From Maea johnstoni (Eukaryota; Annelida; Polychaeta; Spionida; Magelonidae), in the NCBI GenBank assembly GCA_963942565.1, contig OZ012699.1, positions 25,981,951-26,045,950 on the forward strand: a stretch of DNA of 64,000 nt. The letters are read 5' to 3'. Position 1 is the first letter of the stretch, and each line of letters opens with the position of its first letter. Shown here piece by piece: positions 38,101 to 46,856 of this stretch. Made by a program: the position numbers and the translations under genes. The notes below the pieces were generated by a model. The model was not told where the DNA came from. It saw only the letters and a program-made list of their open reading frames with translations, and did not search any database.

Positions 38101-39678
38101 AAATTCTGGTCTCAACGTGTTCCTGAGCGGCAGCACAGGCAGGGTCTACCAACTGCAAGATCGTAGTTCGTGTAGAATGCGGTACCTTCACTACCCTACC
38201 CTCGAGAATACTCGTAGTTTCATTAAAAGAATTGCCAAACGAAAGAAAAGTGATTTCTCTAATTCCTCCACCTGTTACAACTGCCGAAATACGCCCTAGC
38301 CGCAATTTGGCAGAAAAAAACTGACAAAAAATGAAAATTCCAAATTCTGGTCTCAACGTGTTCCTGAGTGGCAGCACAGGCAGGGTCTACCAACTGCAAG
38401 TTCGCAGTTCGTGTAGAATGCGATACCTTCACTATTCTACCTCGAGAATACTCGTAGTTTCATTAAAGGAATTGCCAAACGAATAAAAAAAAAAGATTTC
38501 TCTAATTCCTCCACCCGTTACAACTGCCGAAATACGCCCTAGCCGCAATTTGGCAGAAAAAACTGACAAAAAATGAAATTCCAAATTCTGGTCTCAACGT
38601 GTTCCTGAGCGGCAGCACAGGCAGGGTCTACCAACTGCAAGATCGTAGTTCGTGTAGAATGCGGTACCTTCACTACCCTACCCTCGAGAATACTCGTAGT
38701 TTCATTAAAAGAATTGCCAAACGAAAGAAAAGGGATTTCTCTAATTCCTCCACCTGTTACAACTGCCGAAATACGCCCTAGCCGCAATTTGGCAGAAAAA
38801 AACTGACAAAAAATGAAAATTCCAAATTCTGGTCTCAACGTGTTCCTGAGCGGCAGCACAGGCAGGGTCTACCAACTGCAAGTTCGCAGTTCGAGTAGAA
38901 TGCGATACCTTCACTATTCTACCCTCGAGAATACTCGTAGTTTCATTAAAAGAATTGCCAAACAAAAAAAAAGATTTCTCTAATTCCTCCACCTGTTACA
39001 GCTGCCGAAATAAGCCATAGCCGCAATTTGGCAGAAAAAACTGACAAAAAATGAAATTCCAAATTCTGGTCTCAACGTGTTCCTGAGCGGCAGCACAGGC
39101 AGGGTCTACCAACTGCAAGATCGTAGTTCGTGCAGAATGCGGTACCTTCACTACCCTACCCTCGAGAATACTCGTAGTTTCATTAAAAGAATTGCCAAAC
39201 GAAAGAAAAGGGATTTCTCTAATTCCTCCACCTGTTACAGCTGCCGAAATAAGCCCTAGCCGCAATTTGGCAGAAAAAACTGACAAAAAATGAAATTCCA
39301 AATGCTGGTCTCAACGTGTTCCTGAGCGGCAGCACAGGCAGGGTCTACCAACTGCAAGATCGTAGTTCGTGTAGAATGCGATACCTTCACTATTCTACCC
39401 TCGAGAATACTCGTAGTTTCATTAAAAGAATTGCCAAACGAATAAAAAAAAAAAGATTTCTCTAATTCCTCCACCTGTTACAACTGCCGAAATACGCCCT
39501 AGCCGCAATTTGGCAGAAAAAACTGACAAAAAATGAAATTACAAATTCTGGTCTCAACGTGTTCCTGAGCGGCAGCACAGGTAGGGTCTACCAACTGCAA
39601 GATCGTAGTTCGTGTAGAATGCGATACCTTCACCACCCTACCCTCGAGAATACTCGTAGCGTTATGAAATTACGAACA
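35187..39678. repeat. Satellite-type tandem array of element B, 19 monomers of 235-244 bp
   Basis: The landmark GCAATTTGGCAG recurs at 35422, 35659, 35899, 36138, 36377, 36621, 36860, 37103, 37342, 37581, 37820, 38063, 38302, 38545, 38784, 39023, 39262 and 39505. From 36138 the spacings alternate as dimers of 483, 482, 478, 482, 482, 478 and 482 bp, a six-monomer higher-order unit of about 1442 bp. Neighbouring higher-order units look nearly identical. Repeated minus-strand frames here are not genes. Confidence 0.93.
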
Positions 39679-39684
39679 AGATAG

Positions 39685-40205
39685 GGTTGAGTTTAGATCC
39701 CCGTCAGATTTGAGCGTTCCCGGCATGCTTTGCGGTATTAGATATCCGCGGGAAGGTCAAAGCTCATATAAAGCTACACTTAGTTTCATAATGGCATATA
39801 AAAGACAATATTGACAAACAAACAAATTTACTTTATATGTTTGGCCATATTATTCATTTTGAAATGAAGTCTTTTTAATCCAATTTTTGAAAAACAAGTC
39901 ACATAGTTTTAGCATCTGCGTTACACCGGCTCGGTCTTCCGCGACTGCTACGACGTGCATTGTCGAGCACGTTTGTGGTGAAAGATCTCAATAAAAACGA
40001 AAGGAATATTTTCCAAACTTCTGTGAACAATATATGCGTATATACCGCTGCCAAAGATAATATTTGAGTTTAATCGCGAAATTTATCTGAAAGGACTAGG
40101 TAGAACTACATCGAGGACATGACGAGCACCCATATTGACAGTGACGTCACTAGACTGCAAAGCATGCCGGGAACGCTCAAATCTGACTGGGATCTAAACT
40201 CAACC
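39685..40205. mobile_element. Small inverted-repeat element at the edge of array B
   Basis: Arms of about 50 bp (39685-39736 and 40154-40205) begin GGTTGAGTTTAGATCCC and include GTCAGATTTGAGCGTTCCC and GGCATGCTTTGC. Arm mismatches are few by eye. Element A lacks it at the matching place. A clear target duplication was not found (GATAG against GATGC). Confidence 0.78.
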
Positions 40206-40302
40206 GATGCGAAGACGCCCACGATAGAACTAGAATTAATCATGAGTGATGTTGCAATCAGATATCTAGGTGCTCTGATCTTTTTGGTCAATTTGAAATA
40301 TT

Positions 40303-40694
40303 TCATGGTAACTATCTGCAGGACGGCTACTTTCCAGTTAAGTACAAATTTATAAATCAATAGTTTTTTTTTTTTGCATTTGCATTTGCACCATTTGAAA
40401 TTCGCCCAAAGTATGCCTTTATTAGGCAGATAGTACATGAACCTGGATGGTAGGGCCTTTTTGTGACTACTGTGAAAGGTTTGACATGTCCAGAACATTA
40501 TGTTTGATTGTTAACCCACATTAACCACCTGCATTAACCAATGATTAAGATAATTGGTTTCGCATCGTTTTTCTAGGGTTGTCCTGCCACTGAAGAATCA
40601 GTGATATTAATATTTCATATTTTCCTTTGAATATAACTCCATTCTCTGAGTGCAATTTAACTGCCAGCAGACTCCCCGCAGGGCTTGTAATCCC
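40303..40694. other. No gene recognised
   Basis: No feature beyond a T run and a GCATTTGCATTTGCA-like repeat near 40375. Confidence 0.4.
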
Positions 40695-41751
40695 TATAAC
40701 AACTCTCTAAATCGCATGAGGATGTAGGGGCCGCCACCAGTCTAGTGACTCATGACTCGCTCTGTGTTTCTATTGGCTGTATTCTCGGAGTCTTTGCTCT
40801 CTCTAACCGCAATGATGCAGCTGAAAGACAGTGCCGCCATTTGTTTATTTATAGTTCGTGATTATTACGCCTCAATTCGCTCGTATGCAGACAATCAATC
40901 AATCTCTTCAACATGTTCACGCATTACAAATCGTAGCATCTATTTAGGAGTGGCAATAGGGCATATCGCTTAAGGTAGGAAGGACATCACGTGTCTTTGT
41001 GAAGTAGATTACAGACAAAGACACTTGACGACTTGTGTTTTAGCCTAGGGATTAAGGTAGCACTGGAGAGGAGGATGGCATAATAAGGTAGAACCCTACT
41101 CAGTGCGAATTACCAACTTTCCGACCCCTGCACGAACGGCCCAGCATTTTTTTTTCATCTTTTATTCGATTGCTTTTATTGAATATATCAGTACATAAAC
41201 TGTTGGACGTAGTTTGATAATTCATTTTACGGCCGTAGTTTGATAACTCATTTCAAGGCCGGTCGACATTAAGTCATTAATTCCTTCATTTCCTTCATCA
41301 AAGTAGTCAATAGATTAAATCCTTCAGTAAAGTCGACATGAGTAGTGCGGATATGTTTCCTTCTTACTGATAAATGTGCAGTAAAATGTATGTAGAATAT
41401 GTAACTTTAATAAGAGCCGGTACGGTAGCGGTCGGTGAAACGAGGGGTTGCTCGAGGAGGGGTCAATAGAAAACGGGTCGGAAGGTCCATATTCGCTCAG
41501 TGCCTGGGTCATTTTTGAAAATCTAATATCTGAAAACTCGGCGAAATGTCAAGACACAGGTAATCGTGACCATTAGTGGTGACCATCCTGGTTAAATGAA
41601 TTGTGAACAAGGTCCAAGGTACCTAACCTCAGGACTATTTCAAAATGTTCTCATAAGCTCCAAAATTGCTTACAGAATGTGGTTTACTTAGTAAATGCTG
41701 ATTTTCAGGTACTGTCCTGATTCAACATCCGTGACATAACCTTCCAAGCTA

Positions 41752-41926
41752 CAGGTGAACTTGGATATGACAGACTCAATGGGACCAGAAAAATTGGTCC
41801 GTCATATGCAAAATCCGTCGTATACATATGACGAATACTAGATATGCATCAGACTGGGACCAAGCATATCGTCCATCATATGCGAAGATCCGTCGTACAG
41901 TGGTCCGTCATATCCAAGTTCATCTG
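41752..41926 (+). mobile_element. Small Tc1/mariner-type element, 175 bp, complete copy
   Basis: Terminal repeats are CAGGTGAACTTGGATATGAC and the inverse of CAGATGAACTTGGATATGAC, flanked by TA on both sides (41750-41751 and 41927-41928). The interior is built of CCGTCATATGC and CCGTCGTA words. TA target duplication is the rule for Tc1/mariner elements. Relatives lie at 15147-15263 and 46525-46640. Confidence 0.82.
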
Positions 41927-41956
41927 TATATCAGGGTCGGATCCAGGATTTCAGGT

Positions 41957-41979
41957 GAGGGGGGGGGGGGGGGGGGGGG
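41957..41979. repeat. Poly-G run
   Basis: About 20 consecutive G, interrupted only by an A near its start. A shorter run follows GGTCGGATCCAGGATTTCAG, an old-repeat-like context. Confidence 0.9.
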
Positions 41980-42380
41980 TAGTGACTGTGTTGAAATGCA
42001 TATTCAAACATATACGAATTGATACCATCTATATCAAAATGGTGAGAGCCTTCAGACACTCTCACTCTGTTCTGTCGGGTGGTTTTCTGTTAAGTTGGCC
42101 TCGGAGGTGAACCGTTCTATCAATTTACTTATACTAATAGTACTCTCAGTCAGGGTCTGGGAGCTTTAAGGGAGGGATGTGCCCCCTCCCCCTGGACTTG
42201 TCATGTAAAACTGAAATGAAACATTGACTCAAATCAAGAATTGTGTTCTAACCTTCTAACCATTTTTTTTAGAGGTTGTTGAGGGGGTGAACAGTTCATT
42301 GTTGCCAAGACGAGACTGAGAAATCGAATACGAAAATTAAGAATGATAATGGTAACAACACATATGTGCTGAACAATATA

Positions 42381-43332
42381 CTGTAAAGTTCGAAATATTA
42401 ACTTGGAAGTGATATTAGCGACTTTAACGAGTGGGTCCGATTCGTTAATATTACGATCCGTTATTATTTGTTCTATTTTGTATTCAAATTGCGTATCAAG
42501 TCACAACTAAACATGGTCAGTTGATAACCATACGTATATACATAGAACGTACTTAAAACCAAATTGTGAATGATGCGCGTAATTGCGGTGGATCTGAGTT
42601 CCTTAATTACAATATACTAGAGCTGCACTCACGGAGGGAGATCAACTCATGAGCTCACCACCCGTTTGACTCGTGAGCTCATGAGCTCACGGACGTTCTG
42701 ATTTTCCAAAAAGATATTTATTTTCCAGCCCAGCTATTAAGAAATAAATATTTATTGGCGGACAATTATTAACATTGCCATGTTTATTTAATTTCAAAAC
42801 GTGGTGACGAGGTACGAAGGTCAGTTTAACACTCAACACCGCTTAAATACATACATTGGAGATTGTAAAGAAGACATGAGAGCGATAAGCAGTTATGTAT
42901 GTTGATAATGTGTGTTATGTGCCTTGTGTTACGTTTGTGTTCCCAACATCGACGAGCTCACGATTTGAACATTTCAGCTCGAGCTCGCCAAGTTTGCTCC
43001 AGGGCTCGAGCCACTCGAGTTCGTGAGTGGTGAGTGCAGCTCTACAATATACCAGTCAGGACTGGCATTCATTGACACGTGAGTTCGATAAACAACCGCG
43101 TGGCGATACTAGATTAACGATTGAAATCCAAGTGGCTCTAAGAAATTACGATTGCAATGGACCCTATTTGACGATCATTCGTACTGTTCATAGCTCAACC
43201 TGATAATCTTGAACCCTTAATTTCACTTGATAGGTGGTTGCGCCTTAACGAAACCTAATATTACGATCCGCTATTATCGAAAAATGGATCGATTAGCTAA
43301 ATATAAACTCGCTAATAATTTGAACTTTACAG
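42381..43332. mobile_element. Inverted-repeat element with TATA target duplication (outer)
   Basis: Ends are CTGTAAAGTTCGAAATATTA and the inverse of CTGTAAAGTTCAAATTATTA. TATA flanks both sides (42377-42380 and 43333-43336). Removing the element and one TATA restores ACAATATATC, exactly the sequence at ZNF1 and ZNF2, so an empty site exists for comparison. Two internal direct copies of TAATATTACGATCCG lie near 42450 and 43257. Non-autonomous. A TA duplication widened by the AT context would also fit. Confidence 0.85.
42618..43044. mobile_element. hAT-type small element nested in the outer element
   Basis: Perfect 15-bp terminal inverted repeats TAGAGCTGCACTCAC and perfect 8-bp target duplications CAATATAC (42610-42617 and 43045-43052). 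Both features are standard for hAT. The subterminal parts hold many GAGCTC words (CTCGTGAGCTCATGAGCTCA, AGCTCGAGCTCG). 427 bp, no transposase. Confidence 0.92.
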
Positions 43333-43571
43333 TATATCAAATGTAACATTCAGAAAAATCTACCACTTTCAGGACAAGATTTTGCGGTGTTCTTGAATAT
43401 TGGATCAAAAATACTTGCAAAAGAAAACAATATTTCTCCTATTCTCCTCTCCAAGTAGGGCAAATAGGAGACTGATTAGACAATGTGGGACACAAAATGA
43501 GCGAGTTGAGCTCCAATGACAAGAGTGGAATTCTGTTTTCATTGTTTTGACAATTCTATCTGCTTTTTCAG

Positions 43572-43697
43572 GTGCTTGATATGAAAAGTGGATCATCCAA
43601 CTACTGTGTGACAGAACATCACCCCATAGAGACCAAGTCAATCAGGGTCCAAGTTCAAAGTTCATCATTTCTGCATCTTGGAGAGATTTATCAGATT
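43572..43697 (+). other. Candidate leader exon of ZNF3
   Basis: Open frame with MKSGSSNYCVTEHHPIETKS and SSFLHLGEIYQ, matching the ZNF1 leader at 3665-3787. The ZNF1 donor GTGTTT reads ATTTTA here, so if this is an exon its end must differ, or the splice is lost. Confidence 0.33.
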
Positions 43698-43877
43698 TTA
43701 GACTCTACTCTGTACACTTACAATGGATGTTATCAAAGTAGCAATTGTTTTCAAGAATGGCAATGTTAGTTCTAGAGTTATTTACCCGTTCATACCTGAC
43801 ATTCTAACATTATAGGTTAATTATACAACTAGGGAGGTTGCGTTGATAAGTGAAGTCATTGTTAATAAACACTTACC

Positions 43878-45383
43878 ATGTCTTCAGATATGATAGATCA
43901 TAAGGAGGGGCACAAAGGGGAAAGACCATTTACTGACAAGGCCCAAACAAGTCCTATTTTGGTAAAACATCCACAAATGCTTAATCGAAAAAGACTCTAT
44001 TACTGTGATGAATGTAACGAGAGCTTTGCATACTCAAGCCGTCTGAAAGAGCATAAGAGTATTCATTGTGGGGAAAAACACTTCCAATGCAGTAAATGTG
44101 ACAAGGCATTCTCACAATTGTCTCATCTGGTACAGCATAAGAGGGTACATAGTGGGAAAAGACCCTTCCAGTGCACTGAATGTGACAAGGCATTTGCACA
44201 GTCTTCTGGTCTGATACAGCATAAGAGGATACACAGTGGGGAAAGACCCTTCCAGTGCACTGAATGTGACAAGGCTTTTACACAGTCTTCTGGTCTGATA
44301 TATCATAAGAGGATACACAGTGGGGAAAGGCCGTTCCAGTGCGATGAATGTGATACGGCATTTACACAGTCCTCTGGTCTGGTACAGCATAAGAGGATAC
44401 ACAGCGGGGAAAGACCTTTCCAGTGTAATGAATGTGATAAGGCATTTGTACAGTCTTCTGGTCTGGTACAGCATATTAAGAGGATACATAGTGGGGAACG
44501 ACCCTTCAAATGCAATGTATGTGACAAGGCATTCTCAGATTCTTCAGGTCTGGTACAGCATAAGAGGATACATAGTGTGAAACAACCCTTCCAATGCAAT
44601 GTATGTGACAAGGCATTCCCAGATTTGTCTAATCTGGTACAGCATAAGAGGATACATAGTGGGGAACGACCCTTCAAATGCAATGAATGTAACAAGGCAT
44701 TTAAAAGGTCTTCTAACCTCGTAAAGCATAAGAGGATACACATAGGGGAAAGACCCTTCCAGTGTAATGTATGTGACAAGGCATTTTTTAGATCTTCTCA
44801 TCTGGCACTACATAAGAGGATACAGTGTGGGGAGAGACCTTTCTGGTGCAATGAATGTGACAAGGCATTCTCAGATTCTTCTACTCTGGTACAGCATAAG
44901 AGGATACATAGTGGAGAAAAACCTTTCCAGTGTGATATGTATGATACGGCTCGTAGAACATCATCCAATCTGAACCAGCATGAGAAAACACAAGGAAGGA
45001 TGTCAATTCACAAAACTGATGAACAGTTATCCGATCCAAGACAATGGATAGTTGTTAAAGGACAGTGTATCCCATTAAAGCAAGAGTTGGAGGAAAATGC
45101 TAGTAGTATATTAGTAACACAGGAAAACCATGTTGTTGAAGGACAGTGTCTTCCATCAAAGCAAGAGTTGGAGGAAAATGCTAGTAGTATATTAGTAACA
45201 CAGGAAAACCATGTTGTGGAAGGACAGTTTCTCCAGATAAAGCAAGAATCAGAGGAAAATGTTAGTAGCATATTTGTGAAACAAGAAAACCATGTCGTTA
45301 ATGGACAGTGTCTTCCATTAAAGCAAGAGTTGGAGGAAAATGATGATAGTATATTAATAAAACCGGAGGACCTTTTTGTATGA
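43878..45383 (+). CDS. C2H2 zinc-finger protein, 11 fingers plus one degenerate (ZNF3)
   Basis: A 501-residue paralogue of ZNF1 and ZNF2 in one exon, probably a nuclear DNA-binding regulator. The ATG follows the conserved CACTTACC. The N-terminus (1-40) has no known domain. Fingers start at residue 41 (YYCDECNESF) and step by 28 residues. Finger 6 has one extra residue between its His pair (HIKRIH, H-X4-H, still a permitted spacing). Finger 10 ends RIQ, so Gln stands where the last zinc-binding His belongs. The degenerate last finger begins at 350 (CDMYD). The tail has four 27/28-residue repeats, one more than ZNF1, because repeats 1 and 2 are almost identical 81-bp copies. Positions 401, 414, 428, 441, 455, 468, 482 and 495 keep the 13/14 rhythm. 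Two of them are Thr, not Lys. Confidence 0.9.
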   Translation: MSSDMIDHKEGHKGERPFTDKAQTSPILVKHPQMLNRKRLYYCDECNESFAYSSRLKEHKSIHCGEKHFQCSKCDKAFSQLSHLVQHKRVHSGKRPFQCTECDKAFAQSSGLIQHKRIHSGERPFQCTECDKAFTQSSGLIYHKRIHSGERPFQCDECDTAFTQSSGLVQHKRIHSGERPFQCNECDKAFVQSSGLVQHIKRIHSGERPFKCNVCDKAFSDSSGLVQHKRIHSVKQPFQCNVCDKAFPDLSNLVQHKRIHSGERPFKCNECNKAFKRSSNLVKHKRIHIGERPFQCNVCDKAFFRSSHLALHKRIQCGERPFWCNECDKAFSDSSTLVQHKRIHSGEKPFQCDMYDTARRTSSNLNQHEKTQGRMSIHKTDEQLSDPRQWIVVKGQCIPLKQELEENASSILVTQENHVVEGQCLPSKQELEENASSILVTQENHVVEGQFLQIKQESEENVSSIFVKQENHVVNGQCLPLKQELEENDDSILIKPEDLFV

Positions 45384-45667
45384 CATGACATATGCAACAT
45401 ACAGCAGTCGCCAACCTAAATGATAAATACAACCGGTATTGAAAACCATTGTTAGAGCTCTAGATGGTCTGATTTCTGATATCAGTGACAGTTGCCAATA
45501 GGACTAACTTCAGTGAAATGTAGGGTTTGGTATTAAGTAGGTTTTGCAATCAATATAGAACCGATGGTTGCATGGCCATATTTTAAATTTTGAATTAAAT
45601 ACAATTCAGATTCCTTAGATATTGATTCTAAGGAGAAGAGAGAAACCCAAGCGTCCAAATAGGGCTT
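45384..45667 (+). other. ZNF3 3' flank / probable 3' UTR
   Basis: GACATGACATATG, AGCAGTCGCCAACCTAAATG, GGTATTGAAAACC and TTCCTTAGATATTGATTCTA match the ZNF1 flank (5798-6000). Confidence 0.55.
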
Positions 45668-46100
45668 GGGATCCATCTTTCTATCTGGTTTCCATCTCTA
45701 AGAGTTCCATCTTTCTGGGTGCTATATGTCTAAGAGTTCCATCTTTCTGGGTGCTATATGTCTAAGAGTTCCATCTTTCTGGGTGCTATATGTCTAAGAG
45801 TTCTATCTTTCTGGGTGCTATATGTCTAAGAGTTCCATCTTTCTGGGTGCTATATCTCTAAGAGTTCCATCTTTCTGGGTGCTATATGTCTAAGAGTTCC
45901 ATCTTTCTGGGTGCTATATGTCTAAGAGTTCCATCTTTCTGGGTGCTATATGTCTAAGAGTTCCATCTTTCTAGGTGCTAAATGTCTAAGAGTTCTATGT
46001 TTCTTTGTACCATGTCTAAGAGTTCTATCTTTCTTTGTACCATGTCCAAGAGTTCTATCTTTCGTTGTACCATCTCTAAGAGTTCCATCTTTCTTGAACC
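45668..46100 (+). repeat. 31-bp minisatellite behind ZNF3
   Basis: About 13 units of the form TCTAAGAGTTCCATCTTTCT plus GGGTGCTATATG, very regular in the first nine and drifting after 45970. Homologous to the looser arrays behind ZNF1 and ZNF2. There are no unique spacers, so it is not a CRISPR. Confidence 0.93.
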
Positions 46101-46284
46101 CAGAGAGTTGGAACCTAGAATCTCTCGCTAAGATCCAGGTCTTTGGGTTCCATTTCTCTGAGTTCTGATACATTCGGTTCATTCTTACTGACTTCTATAA
46201 TTTTTGAGTTACATCATTTTTGCTCCTAAATAGTTGCTGTGTTTTATTGGGGAAAACTGGGGGAGCAGTACAGCAATATATATA

Positions 46285-46482
46285 CTGTAGAACACACATA
46301 TGACGCGTGTCCCAAATATAGCGAATTAGGGAATTTTCGCATCATAGCGTATCTTTATGTTAGCGACGGTAGCCGCCGCTGACAGCGCAAGTACAGAAAA
46401 AAGGTACAGCGTTTTTATATATAGCAAAGCAGAACCACACGCTATGTCCGCTATATATAAACAGACGCTAACATTGTGTGTT

Positions 46483-46488
<6 letters not shown>
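46285..46488. mobile_element. Small inverted-repeat element, 204 bp, between TA sequences
   Basis: Terminal repeats CTGTAGAACACACA at both ends (inverted). The left flank is ATATATA and the right flank is (TA)n. The interior holds inverted GCTATATATA / TATATAGC words and a GCGACGGTAGCCGCCGC core. Ends and target resemble the 42381-43332 element (CTGTA.., TA), so they may be distant relatives. Confidence 0.75.

Positions 46489-46524
<36 letters not shown>
46489..46524. repeat. (TA)n microsatellite between two small elements
   Basis: A TA run lying precisely between the end of one TA-target element and the start of another. Confidence 0.95.
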
Positions 46525-46527
<3 letters not shown>

Positions 46528-46640
46528 GTGAACTTGGATATGACGTACCACTGTACGACAGACTTTTGGCTATGAGGGACGATATGCTTGGTCCCAGTCC
46601 CACGCATATCAAGTACGTGTTTTGGACCATGCATAGGCCG
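46525..46640 (+). mobile_element. Partial copy of the CAGGTGAACTTGG small element
   Basis: Starts at its family terminus CAGGTGAACTTGGATATGAC directly after (TA)n and continues to GGTCCCAGTCCC.CGCATATCAA. The far end is missing. Confidence 0.72.
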
Positions 46641-46856
46641 GATTCCATATGCCGGAACTCGGCTACTACGGACCAATATCACAGCACACACGATGCTATT
46701 TACTATGTAATTAGCATTGTGTATGCCGGACAAACACGTGTCTAGCAGTCGGCTCATTTCAGCCGAGACCAACACATGTGCTGAGTTACGTTTGGCCAGA
46801 CAGAACTCAGTTCACACTGTCTGGTATTTCTCAGCAGACAAATACATGTATAATAA

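Larger units (their letters stand above)
34448..40302. mobile_element. Element B: second, longer copy of the satellite-carrying element
   Basis: Same left part and same right end as element A, but with 19 shorter monomers in the middle and a small inverted-repeat element (39685-40205) inserted just before the right end. It lies between two pieces of the ZNF upstream block that are adjacent at ZNF2, so it, or DNA carrying it, arrived after that block existed. No coding capacity. Confidence 0.68.
40695..43877 (+). promoter_or_regulatory. ZNF3 upstream block with transposon insertions
   Basis: 40695-40925 matches 11150-11375; 41990-42260 matches 11400-11640; 42262-42374 and 43337-43877 match the ZNF2 5' flank up to the start codon. 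The added parts relative to ZNF2 are 40926-41985 (including one small element and a G run) and 42381-43332 (a nested pair of elements). The leader-exon equivalent begins at 43572 after CTTTTTCAG. Confidence 0.62.

Noticed and set aside
35312-39474. Repeated minus-strand frames with LQLVDPACAAAQEHVETRIWN
   Set aside because: They recur with the satellite monomer, have no recognisable domain, and open frames exist on both strands. A 240-bp period divisible by 3 keeps frames open by chance.
45668-46100. CRISPR-like look of a regular 31-bp repeat
   Set aside because: There are no unique spacers and no cas genes, and the genome is animal. It is a minisatellite.
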